The position numbers and the translations under genes are program-made. Positions 7,775 through 15,282 of a stretch of 59,597 bases of DNA are shown piece after piece. Position 1 is the stretch's first letter. Each line of letters starts with the position of its first letter. The notes below the pieces were generated by a model. It made no database searches, was not told the DNA's origin, and saw only the letters and a program-made list of their open reading frames with translations. This DNA is from Chlorobiota bacterium (GTDB lineage: Bacteria; Bacteroidota; Bacteroidia; Bacteroidales; VadinHA17), in NCBI GenBank assembly GCA_013152085.1, contig JAADHC010000041.1:1-59597 (forward strand). Direction: 5' to 3'.

Positions 7775-7830
7775 CAAAGGCTTCTACACGGCGCCACTTG
7801 CGCGGTATGGTGAAGCCCATGCAGTTAATA
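7769..7830 (+). other. attC-like recombination site 6 (end of array)
   Basis: R'' GGCTGAC (7769-7775) and R' GTTAATA (7824-7830), with GGCTTC paired to GAAGCC inside. At 62 bp it is the shortest site. The CPBP stop (7772-7774) is embedded. R'' only partly matches the start of its cassette (GTTAGGTGC). No further cassette follows. Confidence 0.7.
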
Positions 7831-7922
7831 AGAATGTTGTTCTAAAGTAGTCGTAAATGTCCGGACCGGTTTTTCGGATCATCCCGGTCTGCATCCAGGA
7901 TTCATACAGACACATTTGGAAT

Positions 7923-7958
7923 ATCTACGTAGTTAACTACGTAGTTAACTACGTAGAT
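7923..7958. repeat. Perfect 36-bp palindrome built of a 12-bp tandem unit
   Basis: A self-complementary block made of repeated TACGTAG and GTTAAC units, with no mismatches and no loop. It lies about 90 bases beyond the last attC site and about 120 bases before the convergent lipoprotein gene. It could be a bidirectional transcription barrier, a protein-binding site, or a mark of the array boundary. The rest of 7831-8081 shows no gene. Confidence 0.85.
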
Positions 7959-8081
7959 AAATAATTTATAACATCAGTGTAACAATGCGTTACAGTTTGA
8001 TAGAAATTATTATTATGCCAGATGATCCTTTACCCGGAAGTTTGAAAAAGTGTATTCCCGGAGATACCTGTAGATCGAAAT

Positions 8082-9029
8082 TCAGTCTTGTTTGCCCAAT
8101 TTATAGCTCACAAATGCAATCTTTTTACTGTCCGGTGACCACGAAGGAACATTGATCGTTCCCTGCCCGCCGAAAAGTTTGACCATCACCACCGGTTCAC
8201 CCCCTTCAACCGGCATTTTGCGCAGGCTTACCTGTTTGTTGGCCGGATGTCCTTCCACATCGGGGGCATACGATAGAAATACCAGCCATTTACCATCGGG
8301 GGACGGATGAGGAAACCAGTCATTTAAAGAATCAGAAGTGAGCCGGGTCTGTTCCGACCCGTCGGTTTTCATACGCCAGATCTGCATGGTGCCGGTACGT
8401 ACCGAGTTGAAATAGATATATGTTCCGTCCGGTGAGTAATCCGGACCGTCATCCAGCCCTTCGGCCACCGTTAACCTGGTCTCTTTGCCCCCGGTAACCG
8501 GAATGGCATAAACATCAAAATTCCCGTTTCGTTCGGCACAATAGGCAAGGGTTTTCCCGTCCGTTGACCATCCGTGCAAGTAAGAGGGACCGTTAACGGT
8601 GACAAGTCCGGGTTCTCCGCCTTCCAGCGGCATAACATAGATCCTGGAATGTCCGGTACTGTCGGTATTACTGATGGCAATGCGTCTCCCGTCGGGGGAG
8701 AGGACATGGTCGTTGTTACAGCGGTTTGCGTGCCCGGAAGGGATTATTTCCGCTGATCCGCCTGCTACCGGAACCTTGTATAAATGTCCCCGGCTGTTGA
8801 AAATCAGGTACCGGCCGTCATGTGTCCAGTTGGGTGCTTCAAAAAGTACGGTATCTGAATAGATCACCTGATGTTCCCCCGATGCAATATCCAGCACTTC
8901 CAGAAAACTACGGAGCGCCGGTTCACCGGTTTCTTTTTTATTATGTTTACAGCTGCTTAATGAAATCATTATCAACACGAAGATGGGAATCAGGCTTAAG
9001 CGCCGGGAGATAATCTTTAAATTTTTCAT
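8082..9029 (-). CDS. TolB-like WD40/PD40 beta-propeller lipoprotein
   Basis: 315 residues. A signal peptide with a lipobox (LIMISLSSC; Cys about residue 27) implies lipidation. The mature part is a run of PD40 propeller blades: [74 protein letters not shown] and [16 protein letters not shown]. This resembles the propeller of TolB and periplasmic sugar-associated lipoproteins. It is the last gene of a three-gene minus-strand operon, 24 bases after the kinase gene, so it may serve the disaccharide phosphorylase pathway, perhaps binding substrate at the cell surface. That link rests on gene order alone. Confidence 0.88.
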   Translation of the reverse strand: MKNLKIISRRLSLIPIFVLIMISLSSCKHNKKETGEPALRSFLEVLDIASGEHQVIYSDTVLFEAPNWTHDGRYLIFNSRGHLYKVPVAGGSAEIIPSGHANRCNNDHVLSPDGRRIAISNTDSTGHSRIYVMPLEGGEPGLVTVNGPSYLHGWSTDGKTLAYCAERNGNFDVYAIPVTGGKETRLTVAEGLDDGPDYSPDGTYIYFNSVRTGTMQIWRMKTDGSEQTRLTSDSLNDWFPHPSPDGKWLVFLSYAPDVEGHPANKQVSLRKMPVEGGEPVVMVKLFGGQGTINVPSWSPDSKKIAFVSYKLGKQD

Positions 9030-9053
9030 GATGGCAATAATTTTATTGAACTA

Positions 9054-9749
9054 TTATCTTTCTTTCAGGTATTCCCCGGCAGGAACCACCTGATAGCTCT
9101 TATTGACAATCAGGTCGGCTTTTGACTTCAGGGAACTTACGGCACGATGTTCGTGTTCCAGAATTTGCAAACGGAAATCGGTGAGCTCCTCTTTCAGACG
9201 AATAATCTGGTTGATTTTCGTCTCCTGATAGGTCAGGTCAATAAAGATATGCATATCTATGTCAGGGGCATTGATGGCATACAGACCGTCAATGATCAAA
9301 AAGTCAACCTTGCTGAAATCGGTAAAGAGCTTATCTACCTGCTCTGATAATAAATCAATACAGGGGATAACACACTCCTGTTCTTCCTTATAGTCACGAA
9401 TGGTTTTCCGGATTTTCAGCCAGTCATATTCTTCGAGCCCGATTTTATCAAATCCTTTATTACGTCGCCATTCCTCACGTAAAAGGGGTTGAATTTTATA
9501 ATAATCATCTGTATGAATGACCTTTACCCGAACTTTGTTCTTTTTCATTTGAGTCCCCAGAACGTGTGCCAGCTCGGATTTTCCCGATCCCGATTCGCCT
9601 GATATACCAATAATATAACGGTATCTCTCCGGTTTATTTTCCAGATCTTTTTTTACATAAGTGCGGATTGAAGCGGCTGCTTCTTTATGTAAATCATTAA
9701 TTAATAGTACATCTCCAATCATCTCGAGGTTATTTGAGTTTAAATACAT
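9054..9749 (-). CDS. Uridine kinase / phosphoribulokinase-like P-loop kinase
   Basis: The ATG at 9749 (MYLNSNNLEM) is preferred; an upstream start at 9779 would overlap the phosphorylase gene by 50 bases instead of 20. About 231 residues. It has a Walker A loop GISGESGSGKSELAH, the post-Walker VIHTDDYYK of uridine-kinase-type enzymes (a phosphate-acceptor Asp-Asp), a DFLIIDGLYAIN Walker-B-like strand and a lid region RLKEELTDFR. It probably phosphorylates a small sugar or nucleoside in the cytoplasm. Overlap with the beta-phosphoglucomutase/GH65 gene suggests translational coupling and a role in the same pathway. Both the uridine kinase and sugar kinase assignments remain open. Confidence 0.85.
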   Translation of the reverse strand: MYLNSNNLEMIGDVLLINDLHKEAAASIRTYVKKDLENKPERYRYIIGISGESGSGKSELAHVLGTQMKKNKVRVKVIHTDDYYKIQPLLREEWRRNKGFDKIGLEEYDWLKIRKTIRDYKEEQECVIPCIDLLSEQVDKLFTDFSKVDFLIIDGLYAINAPDIDMHIFIDLTYQETKINQIIRLKEELTDFRLQILEHEHRAVSSLKSKADLIVNKSYQVVPAGEYLKER

Positions 9750-12700
9750 GATCTTCTCCCGGCTGTAAATCAGTTTCAAGTTTGCAAATATGTACTTTTA
9801 TTTTCATTTTTTCTCCGTCGAAATATATAATTCTGACTTTATCCGGATTTACGGAAACAACCAGGGCATCGTTCCTGAAACGGAACCGGTAATCCAGGGA
9901 TTCCCAGTGTTCGGGAAACTCCGGACATATGGTTATTTTGTCCTTATTGAGCCTGAGGCCGCCAAAGACCGTCATTACGGCATTTACCGTACCTCCCATT
10001 ACGCCGCAGTGAATCCCCTCGCCTGTTGTTCCTCCCTGGATATCCTCGAGATCACTGTTCAGGGTATCCATGAACATTTTCCAGCCTTCCCGTTTTCGTC
10101 CCAGGTGAAAAGCGATGGTACTGTACACCAGCCGGCTCAGTGTTGAACCGTGTGACGTACGTGCCAGGTAATATTGGTAATTCCTGGCAAGGTAGTTTGC
10201 GGGAGGGGAATATCCCATACTTTGCAGAATACCGGTAACTTCTTCTTCGCCAAGTAGATAAAAAGCCATCAATAGATCTGCCTGTTTCGAAACCTTAAAG
10301 GCATCCGGCGATTTTCCTTCAGCTTTCAGAATCCGGTCCATGCGGTGGATATCGTTATATTTTTTCTTATATTCTTCCAGATCGATCTCTGCCAGGCCGA
10401 AATACCCGGCAAACTGCTCTATGATCCCTTCTTTTGAAATATTGATATTCAGCTTGTTCCTGATCCCGGTCCACGAGTCAATTTCGGCTTTGGTTATGCC
10501 GGTTTTTTTGATAATCCGTTCCAGAACTTCCCCACGCAGATCTTTTGCCAGCCGGACACCCTTATCTAACAGCCAATGTGTTAAAATATTGGTATAGGCA
10601 TTGTCGGTAAGGCCTCCTTCGATACTCCCGGGCAGCTTTTCATGAAACTCATCAGGTCCCATAACCTTATCGATATGATAACGATCATCCCCGGCATCAT
10701 AACGGCAGGCCGATACCCAGAAACGGCACATTTCCAGGAGCATTTCAGCCCCGTACTTTTCCATGAATTCCCGGTCGCCGGTATAATGATAATAGTTCCA
10801 AAGGTTATAACCTATGGCCAGGGAAACATGTCGCTGCAGGGAACTGTAATCTTCGCCCCATTCACCGGAAACCGGGTTCAGGTGAACAACCTGCGTTTCT
10901 TCGCCACCGTCACTGCCACTCTGCCAGGGGAACATGGCTCCCTGGTATCCGTGCTGCCGGGCATATTCCCTGGCTTTGTCCAGACGCCGGTAGCGGTATT
11001 TTAGGACACCTCCGGCTACTTCGGGATAATGAACCAGATAAAACGGAAGGAAAAAGAGTTCATCCCAGAAAATATGGCCCCGGTATGCTTCCCCGTGCAA
11101 ACCGCGGGGTGGAATTCCCACATCCAGGTTTGCCGTATACGGAGAGGCACTGACGAACAGATGATACGTATGCAGGCGTGTGAGTTTCTGTGCGGTACGG
11201 TCACCTTCAATCCGGATATCCGCCTTTTTATGAATTTCTTTCCATACGGCGGCAGAGTTATCGGCCAGGGTTTGGTATTCAGGCAGATGATTTTTCGCAT
11301 CGGTAAAAAAGCTTTCAATTTTATCAAACCCGGGATGCAGGGATATCCCCATGACTACCGTTTTTTCAAATACGATCGTTTGATCCTTTTTCCCGTCAAA
11401 AAGATAAGAGGTAAATACTTTATCGCGTGTTGTTACATGATTGCGTTCAACATACGCCATATTACGAACCCGGTGCTCCGAAACCGCCAGTATATGAATC
11501 GCCGAAGAGGTTGTTTTTGCACGGAGCAATTGCTTATTTTCTAGGGTTTCGCAATTTTCCGTTACCAGGTGTTGCTGGTTTAACTGGCTGTACCTTTCGA
11601 CGCCGGCGTTGATATGGTCAGCAGTCAGACCGGCACGAATGGTAATTTCCCCGCTATAATTAAGCGGTGTAATACGGTAGGCAATGCCTGCAAGATGCGG
11701 ATCATCCATAGAGGCCAGCCGGGACGAGCTGATGCGGGTTTGTCTTCCGAGCCGGTCTTCAACGATCAGTTCCCTGGTAAGTTCTCCGGTACGGAAATCA
11801 AGGCACCGTTCAATCGTCAGGATTTTTTGTGAAGGATCAGGGTCAAAGGTAAACCATGGATCTTTGCCAATGCCGAATGTTACCGGCAACCAGTTAACGG
11901 CATTGACAAAATCTTCATTCTTTATATCCCGGTCACCTACTTTCGAAACAAGCCGGTTATACAATCCTGCGAAATAGGTGGCGGGATAGTTAATTTTGTT
12001 TGCCCTGCTTTCCTCCATTGCCCCGCGAGTGCCAAAATATCCGTTCCCTATCGTAAGCAGGGCTTCTCTGGAACGTTCTTTTGACAGCTCGTAATCGTAA
12101 TACGTAAGATGCCAGTTATCTTCAGGCAGTCCTTTTTCAAACCACCGGTTTATGGTTTCAACGGAAATTTCTTCCAGATCCCCGACCACAATATCCCCGC
12201 CATTGTTTCTGAGTTCCCGGGCATTGTCTTCCCTGGCCACACCAATAACCAGGCCGAAATTTCCTTTTCTCCCGGCCTGTACTCCGGAGACAGCATCTTC
12301 GACAACCACCGACCGGTGATACGATACACCCATCCGGTCGGCAGCAACTGTAAAGATATCCGGTTCGGGTTTCCCTTTCAGATTGATCTCGGCTGAAACC
12401 ACGCCATCAATACGGACTTCAAAAAAATCGATCAAACCTGCTTTCTCCAATACCGGTTTACAGTTTTTGCTTGACGAAGCCACGCCAAGTCTGATACCTG
12501 CATCCTTCAGGTCATGGATCAGATGAATCGTGGCCGGGTAAACTTTAACGCCTTCTTCATCCAGAACGGCATTAAAAAGCAGATTTTTCCGGTTCCCCAG
12601 GCCACAAACGGTTTCTGCATCCGGCGGATCGGAGGGATCACCAAAGGGTATGTTAATTTTCCGTGATTCCAGGAAAGAGGCAACACCCTGGTATCGTGGT

Positions 12701-12879
12701 TTCCCGTCTACATAAGGCAGATAATCACCGGCATGGGTAAATTCCCTGAAAGGTTCTCCGAAGCGCTGCTCCCTCGAACGAAGGTATTCGTCGAACATCC
12801 TTTTCCAGGCGGCACCGTGGACGAGTGCCGTTTGGGTAATTACGCCGTCAAGATCAAAAATTACAGCATCAAAATTCAT
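9730..12879 (-). CDS. Fused beta-phosphoglucomutase (HAD) and GH65 disaccharide phosphorylase
   Basis: 1049 residues in two enzymes. Residues 1 to about 245 are a HAD phosphomutase: FDLDGVI (Asp9, Asp11), ASSSKNC and VVEDAVSGVQAG, the beta-phosphoglucomutase layout. From about 255 on is a complete glycoside hydrolase family 65 enzyme: NGYFGTRGAMEES, GLHGEAYRGHIFWDELFFLPF, and the catalytic Glu744 in GPDEFHE. Such enzymes split trehalose, maltose, kojibiose or nigerose with phosphate, releasing beta-glucose 1-phosphate, which the mutase part would convert to glucose 6-phosphate. Fusion makes both steps one polypeptide. Divergence from a trehalose-6-phosphate synthase/phosphatase favours trehalose as substrate but does not prove it. 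First gene of a three-gene operon. No signal peptide, so cytoplasmic. Confidence 0.93.
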   Translation of the reverse strand: MNFDAVIFDLDGVITQTALVHGAAWKRMFDEYLRSREQRFGEPFREFTHAGDYLPYVDGKPRYQGVASFLESRKINIPFGDPSDPPDAETVCGLGNRKNLLFNAVLDEEGVKVYPATIHLIHDLKDAGIRLGVASSSKNCKPVLEKAGLIDFFEVRIDGVVSAEINLKGKPEPDIFTVAADRMGVSYHRSVVVEDAVSGVQAGRKGNFGLVIGVAREDNARELRNNGGDIVVGDLEEISVETINRWFEKGLPEDNWHLTYYDYELSKERSREALLTIGNGYFGTRGAMEESRANKINYPATYFAGLYNRLVSKVGDRDIKNEDFVNAVNWLPVTFGIGKDPWFTFDPDPSQKILTIERCLDFRTGELTRELIVEDRLGRQTRISSSRLASMDDPHLAGIAYRITPLNYSGEITIRAGLTADHINAGVERYSQLNQQHLVTENCETLENKQLLRAKTTSSAIHILAVSEHRVRNMAYVERNHVTTRDKVFTSYLFDGKKDQTIVFEKTVVMGISLHPGFDKIESFFTDAKNHLPEYQTLADNSAAVWKEIHKKADIRIEGDRTAQKLTRLHTYHLFVSASPYTANLDVGIPPRGLHGEAYRGHIFWDELFFLPFYLVHYPEVAGGVLKYRYRRLDKAREYARQHGYQGAMFPWQSGSDGGEETQVVHLNPVSGEWGEDYSSLQRHVSLAIGYNLWNYYHYTGDREFMEKYGAEMLLEMCRFWVSACRYDAGDDRYHIDKVMGPDEFHEKLPGSIEGGLTDNAYTNILTHWLLDKGVRLAKDLRGEVLERIIKKTGITKAEIDSWTGIRNKLNINISKEGIIEQFAGYFGLAEIDLEEYKKKYNDIHRMDRILKAEGKSPDAFKVSKQADLLMAFYLLGEEEVTGILQSMGYSPPANYLARNYQYYLARTSHGSTLSRLVYSTIAFHLGRKREGWKMFMDTLNSDLEDIQGGTTGEGIHCGVMGGTVNAVMTVFGGLRLNKDKITICPEFPEHWESLDYRFRFRNDALVVSVNPDKVRIIYFDGEKMKIKVHICKLETDLQPGEDHVFKLK

Positions 12880-13014
12880 GTTTTCAGAGATTTAAAGGAA
12901 TGATTTGTACAAGTCGGAAAGGATTAGTACTTTATAGGGTTATATTTACCGAAAATGATCTGCCGCTTTTTTGCCAAAGGTAAAAGGTTTGAATAAATGT
13001 ACAATCGCTCCGTG

Positions 13015-15222
13015 ATGAAACGACTTATCATTGCTTCCAATGAACTACCTGTAAATATAATTAAAGAAGATGGAAACATCCGGATAATTCCGGCTGATGA
13101 GCTGAAATATTCGGGCCTGACTCAATATTACGAACATTTCGATACCTGCTGGGTAGGACATGCCAATGAAAAAGTTGTTTTGACAAAAAGTGATAAAAAA
13201 GATCTTTCTGTCAAGCTGAACGCTTATCATTGTAGTCTGGTAAGTGCCGATTCCGGGATTTCCGACCTGGCAGTGCATGGTTTTGCAGGAAATACTTTAT
13301 GGCCTCTTTTCCATTATTTTACTTCGAATACACAATATGAAGATGAAATGTGGGAAGCCTATGTGAAATTTAACCGTTTGTATGCAGATCAGATTGGCAG
13401 TATGATTTCCAGTGATGATATCCTGTGGATTCATGATTATCATCTGCTGCTTTTACCACAGATGATCCGTGAGCAGAATCCGGAGGTATCCGTCGGTTTA
13501 TTTATCCACATTCCTTTTCCGTCTTTTGAAATATTCCGGTTACTACCCTGGCGGAATGAAATTCTGGCAGGGATGTTGGGTGCTGACCTGATCGGGTTTC
13601 AGGTCTTTGATTATGTCAGGCATATGTTGAGTTGTGTGCGGAGGTTGATGGGGGTCGATACGATCTTTAACAGAGTTATGGTGGGAGCCCGGACAATGAA
13701 AGTGGATGTCTTTCCGAAAGGGATTGATTATGCCCGGTTTACCGAAGAAATCATGCAGTTCCGGCAAGACGGGAATAATGGGAAATCGAATCTTGTCAGG
13801 GAAATGGAAAAGCGTTTTCCGAAAAAAGGAGAGAATAAATATATCCTTTCCATTGATCCGCTTGATTATACGAAAGGAATACCCCAGCGCCTGAAAGCGT
13901 TTGAATTATTCCTTTCCACCTGGCCGGAATACCAGGGCAGGGTTACCCTCTTGTTGATTACACTGCCTTTCGAGAGGCTGGAGGAACGCAATGAAACGAT
14001 TATTTATGAAGTGAATGAACTGGTGGGGCGGATAAACGGCCGGCATGGAACCTTATCTTGGGTCCCTGTGGTTTTTATCAGTCATCCGTATACGCCCGAG
14101 GAATTGGTGGCGCTGTATGCTTATGCGGATATTGCCCTGATTGTACCCTTCCGTGACGGTATGAATATGACTGCCAAGGAATTTGTTGCCGCACACCGGG
14201 ACCTGAACGGGGTATTGATCCTGAGTGAACTTGCCGGAGCCAGCAAAGAGTTACACGAAGCGTTAATTGTAAACCCGAACAATCTTCACGAAGTATCTTC
14301 ATCCATAAAAGAAGCCCTCGATATGGATGACCGGGAACAACGCAGGCGGATGGTAGTGATGAACACCCGGTTGAAAAAATATCCCGTTACCCGTTGGGCA
14401 AAAGAATTTATATCTTCACTCGAAGGGGTGAAAGAATTGCAGCAAACACATCTGACCAAAAGGATAACTCCGGAAAAAACCGGTCAGATTCACAACGCTT
14501 ATGAAAAAGCTGCCCGCCGGATTCTCTTTCTGGATTATGACGGAACATTGTCTGCATTTAAGAAGAATCCCGAAGATGCCCGGCCGGATAAAGAGCTGTA
14601 TAATATCTTAAAAAAGTTAACCTCTGACCCTAAAAACCGGATTGTGATCATCAGTGGCAGGGACAAGGAAACACTGAGCCGTTGGTTTTCAGTCGAATGG
14701 CCGATTCATTTTGTCGCCGAACATGGTGTCTGGCTTAAAGAGCCCGGCGGAGAATGGTATATGATGGAACCCATGGACCGGGAATGGAAAAATGAAGTAT
14801 TGCCTTTACTGGACTATTATATTGATCAGACACCAAAAGCATTTATTGAAGAAAAGAATTTTTCCCTGGTCTGGCATTACCGGAAATCGGATCCTGACCT
14901 GGGAATACAGCGGGCATGGGAACTGAAAGAACAGTTACGTAATCTGACAGCCAACCTGAACCTTGAGATTTTAGATGGAGATAAAGTCCTGGAAATAAAA
15001 TATTCGGGCATCAACAAGGGTAAAGCGGCATTACAAAAACTCAGTCAGGATGATTATGATTTTATACTGGCCATTGGTGACGACTGGACGGACGAGTATA
15101 CATTTGATGCAATGCCCCCCGAATCCTATACCATAAAGGTTGGGACAAAAACCACCAAAGCAACCCTTTTTGTCGAAGGGGTGGAGGATGTAAGAAAATT
15201 GTTGTCGGTACTTTCGGGTTAA
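13015..15222 (+). CDS. Bifunctional trehalose-6-phosphate synthase/phosphatase-like protein (GT20-HAD fusion), atypical GT20 site
   Basis: About 735 residues from the ATG at 13015 (another ATG at 12997 is in frame). The N-terminal GT20 domain has WIHDYHLLLLP, IHIPFPSFEIF, DYTKGIPQRLKAFELF and FRDGMNMTAKEFVAA. The C-terminal trehalose phosphatase HAD domain has FLDYDGTLSAF (nucleophile near residue 507 of this protein), VIISGRD and GDDWTDE. It would make trehalose 6-phosphate from a sugar nucleotide and glucose 6-phosphate and then dephosphorylate it. Odd points: the usual SNRLPV is SNELPV, the usual SxGGL loop is replaced by LKYSGL, WxGW is WVGH, and DRLDYTKG is DPLDYTKG. The arginines that bind glucose 6-phosphate and the nucleotide phosphates in E. 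coli OtsA (Arg9, Arg262) therefore look replaced. Specificity may differ. It is transcribed divergently from the phosphorylase operon. Confidence 0.9.
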   Translation: MKRLIIASNELPVNIIKEDGNIRIIPADELKYSGLTQYYEHFDTCWVGHANEKVVLTKSDKKDLSVKLNAYHCSLVSADSGISDLAVHGFAGNTLWPLFHYFTSNTQYEDEMWEAYVKFNRLYADQIGSMISSDDILWIHDYHLLLLPQMIREQNPEVSVGLFIHIPFPSFEIFRLLPWRNEILAGMLGADLIGFQVFDYVRHMLSCVRRLMGVDTIFNRVMVGARTMKVDVFPKGIDYARFTEEIMQFRQDGNNGKSNLVREMEKRFPKKGENKYILSIDPLDYTKGIPQRLKAFELFLSTWPEYQGRVTLLLITLPFERLEERNETIIYEVNELVGRINGRHGTLSWVPVVFISHPYTPEELVALYAYADIALIVPFRDGMNMTAKEFVAAHRDLNGVLILSELAGASKELHEALIVNPNNLHEVSSSIKEALDMDDREQRRRMVVMNTRLKKYPVTRWAKEFISSLEGVKELQQTHLTKRITPEKTGQIHNAYEKAARRILFLDYDGTLSAFKKNPEDARPDKELYNILKKLTSDPKNRIVIISGRDKETLSRWFSVEWPIHFVAEHGVWLKEPGGEWYMMEPMDREWKNEVLPLLDYYIDQTPKAFIEEKNFSLVWHYRKSDPDLGIQRAWELKEQLRNLTANLNLEILDGDKVLEIKYSGINKGKAALQKLSQDDYDFILAIGDDWTDEYTFDAMPPESYTIKVGTKTTKATLFVEGVEDVRKLLSVLSG

Positions 15223-15236
15223 TCATCATTTATAAA

Positions 15237-15263
15237 AAAAAGCGCCTTTAAGGGGCGCTTTTT
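15237..15263. terminator. Bidirectional Rho-independent-type terminator
   Basis: AAAAAGCGCC (15237-15246) pairs exactly with GGCGCTTTTT (15254-15263) around a 7-base loop. A-tract and T-tract on opposite sides make it serve both the trehalose gene (plus) and the convergent secreted-protein gene (minus). Confidence 0.85.
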
Positions 15264-15282
15264 CCATTGGTTGCAGAAATCA

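Noticed and set aside
3337-7830. attC hairpins as ordinary Rho-independent terminators
   Set aside because: They have no T-tract, their end boxes match recombination cores, stop codons sit inside the boxes, and ends pair with the start of the same cassette.
9790-12396. Several plus-strand open frames of 60-171 codons inside the GH65 fusion gene
   Set aside because: They are antisense shadows of a well-supported 1049-residue gene and resemble no known protein.
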